Assembly: GCA_051201605.1 (NCBI GenBank)
Contig: CP179201.1
Span: forward strand, 248,001-312,000
Direction of reading: 5' to 3'
From: CABZJG01 sp902512685
GTDB taxonomy: Bacteria > Pseudomonadota > Alphaproteobacteria > Rhodobacterales > Rhodobacteraceae
Length of the DNA stretch: 64,000 nt
Positions 61,180 to 64,000 of this stretch are shown here, one piece after another. The stretch's first letter is position 1; every line of letters starts with the position of its first letter. The notes under the pieces were generated by a model. It did no database searches, had not been told where the DNA came from, and was given only the letters and a program-made list of their open reading frames with translations. Made by a program: the position numbers and the translations under genes.

Positions 61180-62195
61180 TGCGCGCAGCGATGATCGGCC
61201 TTGGTATGGTGTCGCACACTTATGGCGGTGCTTTGCGCGATTCAAAGTCGGTTTCGCTGGCTTGCGTTCATGCTCGCTCACCCGAAAGCCGCGCCGCGTT
61301 CTTGAGCGCATGGCCCGATCTTGGGGCAACGGCCGCTGACAGTGTCGCTGATATTGCAGCTTCGGACGCCGATTTTGTGATACTCACCACGCCGCCAAAC
61401 GCGCGGGCAGAAATCGTCGATGTGCTAACCAAGGCTGGCAAGCCTATCCTGATGGAAAAGCCGGTAGAACGGACGTTGGAGAAAGCGACCGCTCTAGTCG
61501 AAACCTGCGAGGACGCAAACGTCCCGCTCGGAATCGTTCTGCAACACCGCTCCCGCCCAATTGTGGCCGATCTTCATCGGATCATGCCGGCACTGGGCGA
61601 CCTAAGGGCTGTCGAAGTCAATGTTCCGTGGTGGCGTCCGCAATCCTATTACGACGAACCCGGGCGAGGCACTTATTCGCGCGATGGCGGCGGGGTGCTG
61701 ATAAGCCAGGCAATCCATACATTGGACCTGATGCTGTCGCTGACCGGTCCGGTCACGGACGTGATCGCAATGGCCGCGACTACTGGATTTCACCAGATGG
61801 AGGCCGAAGATTTCGTCGCCGCAGGATTGCGCTTTGCCAACGGCGCAGTCGGTCAGGTATTTGCAACCACAGCGAGTTTTTCAGGCCGGGGCGAAACCAT
61901 CTCGCTACATTTCCAAAAGGGTTCGGCGCACCTCGGTGCGGGTGTCCTGCGGATAGATCGGCAGAATGGCATCAGCGAAACGCTTGGTCAGAGCGCCAGT
62001 TCAGGTGCGGGGGCCGATCCAATGGCGTTCACCAGCGACTGGCACCGGTATGTGATCGAGGATTTTGCTGACGCACTGCGCCGGAACCACCCACCACTTG
62101 TCACCGGTCGGGAAGCGCTCGGCGTGCACCGGCTGATTGCGGCCTTGGAACATTCAGCGCAAACGGGTTCCCGCGCGCAGGTTAAGGATATTTAG
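61176..62195 (+). CDS. Gfo/Idh/MocA family oxidoreductase 1
   Basis: A 339-residue NAD(P)-dependent dehydrogenase: N-terminal Rossmann fold (MRAAMIGLGMVSHTYGGALR; nucleotide loop IGLGMVS), FVILTTPPNA, the family's EKP motif in ILMEKPVERTLEKA (about residue 93-97), then the C-terminal alpha/beta domain with GGGVLISQAIHTLDLMLSL (about 170) whose His is a usual catalytic residue. Substrates of the family are sugars, inositols and sugar phosphates. It overlaps the ATPase gene (ATGA), so transport and oxidation are tightly coupled. Confidence 0.92.
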   Translation: MMRAAMIGLGMVSHTYGGALRDSKSVSLACVHARSPESRAAFLSAWPDLGATAADSVADIAASDADFVILTTPPNARAEIVDVLTKAGKPILMEKPVERTLEKATALVETCEDANVPLGIVLQHRSRPIVADLHRIMPALGDLRAVEVNVPWWRPQSYYDEPGRGTYSRDGGGVLISQAIHTLDLMLSLTGPVTDVIAMAATTGFHQMEAEDFVAAGLRFANGAVGQVFATTASFSGRGETISLHFQKGSAHLGAGVLRIDRQNGISETLGQSASSGAGADPMAFTSDWHRYVIEDFADALRRNHPPLVTGREALGVHRLIAALEHSAQTGSRAQVKDI

Positions 62196-62196
62196 A

Positions 62197-63210
62197 ATGC
62201 CAATCAAACTCGGCGTGCTCGGCATTGACCATGGCCACATCTTTGGAATGTTGTCCAGCATGATGGCCCAGGGTTGCGCCTGTGATGCTTATTGGTCGGA
62301 GGGCGTTGCCGTGACGGAAAAAAAGTTCAATCAGGTTTTTAGCAATGTCGTCAAATCCGACGACCGCCGCCGCATTCTGGACGACCCAGAAATCTCGATG
62401 ATCTTGATTTCAGCGATGCCAGTAAACCGTGCTCAGCTTGCCATCGAGGCAATGGAGGCAGGTAAGGACGTGATGGTCGACAAACCCGGCTGCACGACCC
62501 TTGATCAGCTATCGGCGATTAAGGAAGTTCAGGCGCGCACCGGTCGTATCTGGACTGTGAATTTTTCTGAACGCTTCGAAATCCCCGCCGTCACCCGAGC
62601 CGAAGAGCTTGTTTTCAACGGGGCTATCGGGAGGGTGGTTCAGACTGTCGGTATTGGCCCGCACAAGAAGAACCTGGCGACGCGCCCTGACTGGTTTTTC
62701 CAACGCGACCGTTTTGGTGGGATCTTGACCGATATTGGCAGTCACCAGATTGATCAGTTCCTGCACTTTACAAGCTCGACCAGCGCCGAAATTTCCCACG
62801 CGCTGGTCGAAAACACCACAATGCCCGACCACCCTGAATTTCAAGATTTCGGAGAGATCGTGCTGAAGTCGGAAAGTGGCCACGGCTACATCCGTGTCGA
62901 CTGGTTCACACCAAACGGGTTACCAACCTGGGGTGACGGACGGCTATTCTTGCAGGGCACCGAGGGCCACATCGAATTGCGCAAATATACTGATATTGGC
63001 CGACCGCATGTGACCAACTCTCTTTTTTTGGTCAACGGAGAAAAAAACGAGCTAATCCCTTGCGACGATGCTGGCCGACCCTATTTCCCTCGCATCATCG
63101 CGGATGTGCAAGATCGAACTGAGACAGCCGTTTCGCAAACGCATACCTTTACAACCATGGATCTCGCGATCCGTGCGCAGATGATGGCCGAAGGAGTGGC
63201 GACATGCTGA
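62197..63210 (+). CDS. Gfo/Idh/MocA family oxidoreductase 2
   Basis: A 337-residue paralogue with start MPIKLGVLGIDHGHIFGM: the nucleotide-binding loop reads GIDHGH instead of the usual GxGxxG, so NAD(P) binding may differ. VDKPGCTTLDQL holds the place of the EKP motif (Asp for Glu, DKP), and GGILTDIGSHQIDQFLHF is the catalytic-domain segment with its His. The ATG lies one base after the previous stop. These substitutions suggest a divergent member, as in families described as having deviated function. Confidence 0.88.
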   Translation: MPIKLGVLGIDHGHIFGMLSSMMAQGCACDAYWSEGVAVTEKKFNQVFSNVVKSDDRRRILDDPEISMILISAMPVNRAQLAIEAMEAGKDVMVDKPGCTTLDQLSAIKEVQARTGRIWTVNFSERFEIPAVTRAEELVFNGAIGRVVQTVGIGPHKKNLATRPDWFFQRDRFGGILTDIGSHQIDQFLHFTSSTSAEISHALVENTTMPDHPEFQDFGEIVLKSESGHGYIRVDWFTPNGLPTWGDGRLFLQGTEGHIELRKYTDIGRPHVTNSLFLVNGEKNELIPCDDAGRPYFPRIIADVQDRTETAVSQTHTFTTMDLAIRAQMMAEGVATC

Positions 63211-64000
63211 ACGTTGCGATCATCGGCGCCGGAATCGGTAAGAAACACTTGGATGGCTTCGCACAGCTACCCGATATCTATTCGGTGCGCTACGTCTGCG
63301 ATCTAAACGAGCGTCGCGGTAAAGCGATTGCCGAGGAACAACCCGGCATTGAATTTACTACCGACATGGCTGATGTGTTGGCCGATCCGGACATTGATAT
63401 CGTCGACATTTGCCTGCCGCCGAACTTGCATTTTAGCACATGTATGGACGCGCTAGATCTGGGTAAGAAGGTAATCTGCGAAAAACCGCTCGTAACGTCA
63501 TTGCACGAAGCGGATCAGTTGGCAGCGAAAGTCGCCGAGACGGGCGGTTTCGTGGGGCCAGTCTTCCAATACCGTTTCGGTCTTGGCGCTGCGCAGCTGC
63601 GCGCGCTCATCAACGCCAGATTGGCGGGGAGAGCCTATGCTGGGACACTGGAAACCCATTGGGATCGTTCGGCTAGCTATTATGAAATTCCTTGGCGTGG
63701 CACCTGGGCGGGAGAACAAGGTGGCGCAATCTTGGGTCACGCAATCCACATTCACGACTTGTTGCAGACGCTTCTGGGTCCCGTTAACCAGGTTTTCGCC
63801 GATCTGGCTACGCGAGTAAACGACATAGAGACCGAAGATTGCGCCGCGCTGAGCATCCGAATGCAAAGTGGAGCGTTGATCACCTCATCCGTCACGCTGG
63901 GCTGCGCCGAAAACATGAGCCGGATGCGTCTGATGTTCGAAGGCTTCACTGTGGAAACTGACCATGCGCCCTATGCATTGGCTCAAAATGGCTGGCGTTT
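63204..64000 (+). CDS. Gfo/Idh/MocA family oxidoreductase 3 (truncated by window end)
   Basis: Starts with ATG at 63204, overlapping the previous stop by seven bases, and runs open to the window end (265 codons seen). It has a canonical Rossmann loop (NVAIIGAGIGKKHLDGFAQL), IVDICLPPNLHF, the EKP motif in VICEKPLVTSLHEAD (about residue 95) and GGAILGHAIHIHDLLQTLLG (about 175) with the catalytic His pair. A third consecutive paralogue in one operon points to sequential oxidation and reduction steps on a sugar or cyclitol. Confidence 0.9.
   Translation, partial: MLNVAIIGAGIGKKHLDGFAQLPDIYSVRYVCDLNERRGKAIAEEQPGIEFTTDMADVLADPDIDIVDICLPPNLHFSTCMDALDLGKKVICEKPLVTSLHEADQLAAKVAETGGFVGPVFQYRFGLGAAQLRALINARLAGRAYAGTLETHWDRSASYYEIPWRGTWAGEQGGAILGHAIHIHDLLQTLLGPVNQVFADLATRVNDIETEDCAALSIRMQSGALITSSVTLGCAENMSRMRLMFEGFTVETDHAPYALAQNGWR

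Noticed and set aside
1..64000. CRISPR array, rRNA operon, toxin-antitoxin or known phage-defence system
   Set aside because: No regularly spaced repeats, rRNA sequence or characteristic proteins were seen.

Overview
The window comes from an alphaproteobacterium, most likely a marine Rhodobacteraceae (roseobacter-group) strain. Evidence: the infA-maf-RNase E/G order, a gltD-gltB pair, a GST-queG pair, roseobacter-like protein sequences, a tandem-hairpin intergenic repeat of a kind I associate with this family, and a serine recombinase/DUF2924 pair plus an IS91-type element typical of alphaproteobacteria. Base composition is moderate (near 50 to 55 percent GC by eye). The genus cannot be fixed from sequence alone.

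1-31.7 kb is mostly core genome: a truncated EamA exporter, pyrF, clpB behind a heat-shock-like promoter, malonyl-CoA synthase, aroQ, uppP, the two glutamate synthase subunits, a GST, queG, an MscS channel, a small lipoprotein, a tightly overlapped hemP operon, the YbbA/YbbP-type ABC pair divergent from a TesA-type esterase (their start codons share one CATG), a cold-shock protein, a PLP decarboxylase, infA-maf-rng, leuA behind a candidate leucine-rich leader peptide, a second EamA exporter and cysK.

31.8-48.3 kb is the most interesting region: a quaternary-amine (betaine) catabolic island. On the minus strand are a ProXWV-type betaine uptake system, a PF06684 protein, a fusion of a CaiB-type CoA-transferase with a flavin reductase, and an alpha/beta hydrolase. 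Divergent from them are an aldehyde dehydrogenase, a luciferase-like monooxygenase, a CaiD-like hydratase and a carnitine-dehydrogenase-like enzyme. A CdhR-like regulator, a BKACE (dehydrocarnitine-cleaving type), an acyl-CoA dehydrogenase and an ADP-forming acyl-CoA synthetase complete it. Two modules can be read: a carnitine/gamma-butyrobetaine route to glycine betaine, and an oxygenase module with the gene content of trigonelline ring-opening (reductase, LLM oxygenase, ALDH, hydrolase). The fusion protein physically joins the two. A near-identical 14-base motif lies in both divergent promoter regions.

48.6-53.6 kb is a mobile region next to tRNA-Gln(TTG): a large serine recombinase translationally coupled to a DUF2924 protein, then an IS91-type element with a tyrosine recombinase and a frameshifted transposase.

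53.9-64 kb holds an aspartate/glutamate-racemase-family gene, a LysR regulator with two palindromic candidate operators, and a divergent CUT1 sugar ABC operon (binding protein, two permeases with unusual insertions, UgpC/MalK-type ATPase) running with overlapping genes into three consecutive Gfo/Idh/MocA dehydrogenases, the last cut by the window end. This looks like uptake and oxidation of a sugar, polyol or sugar acid.
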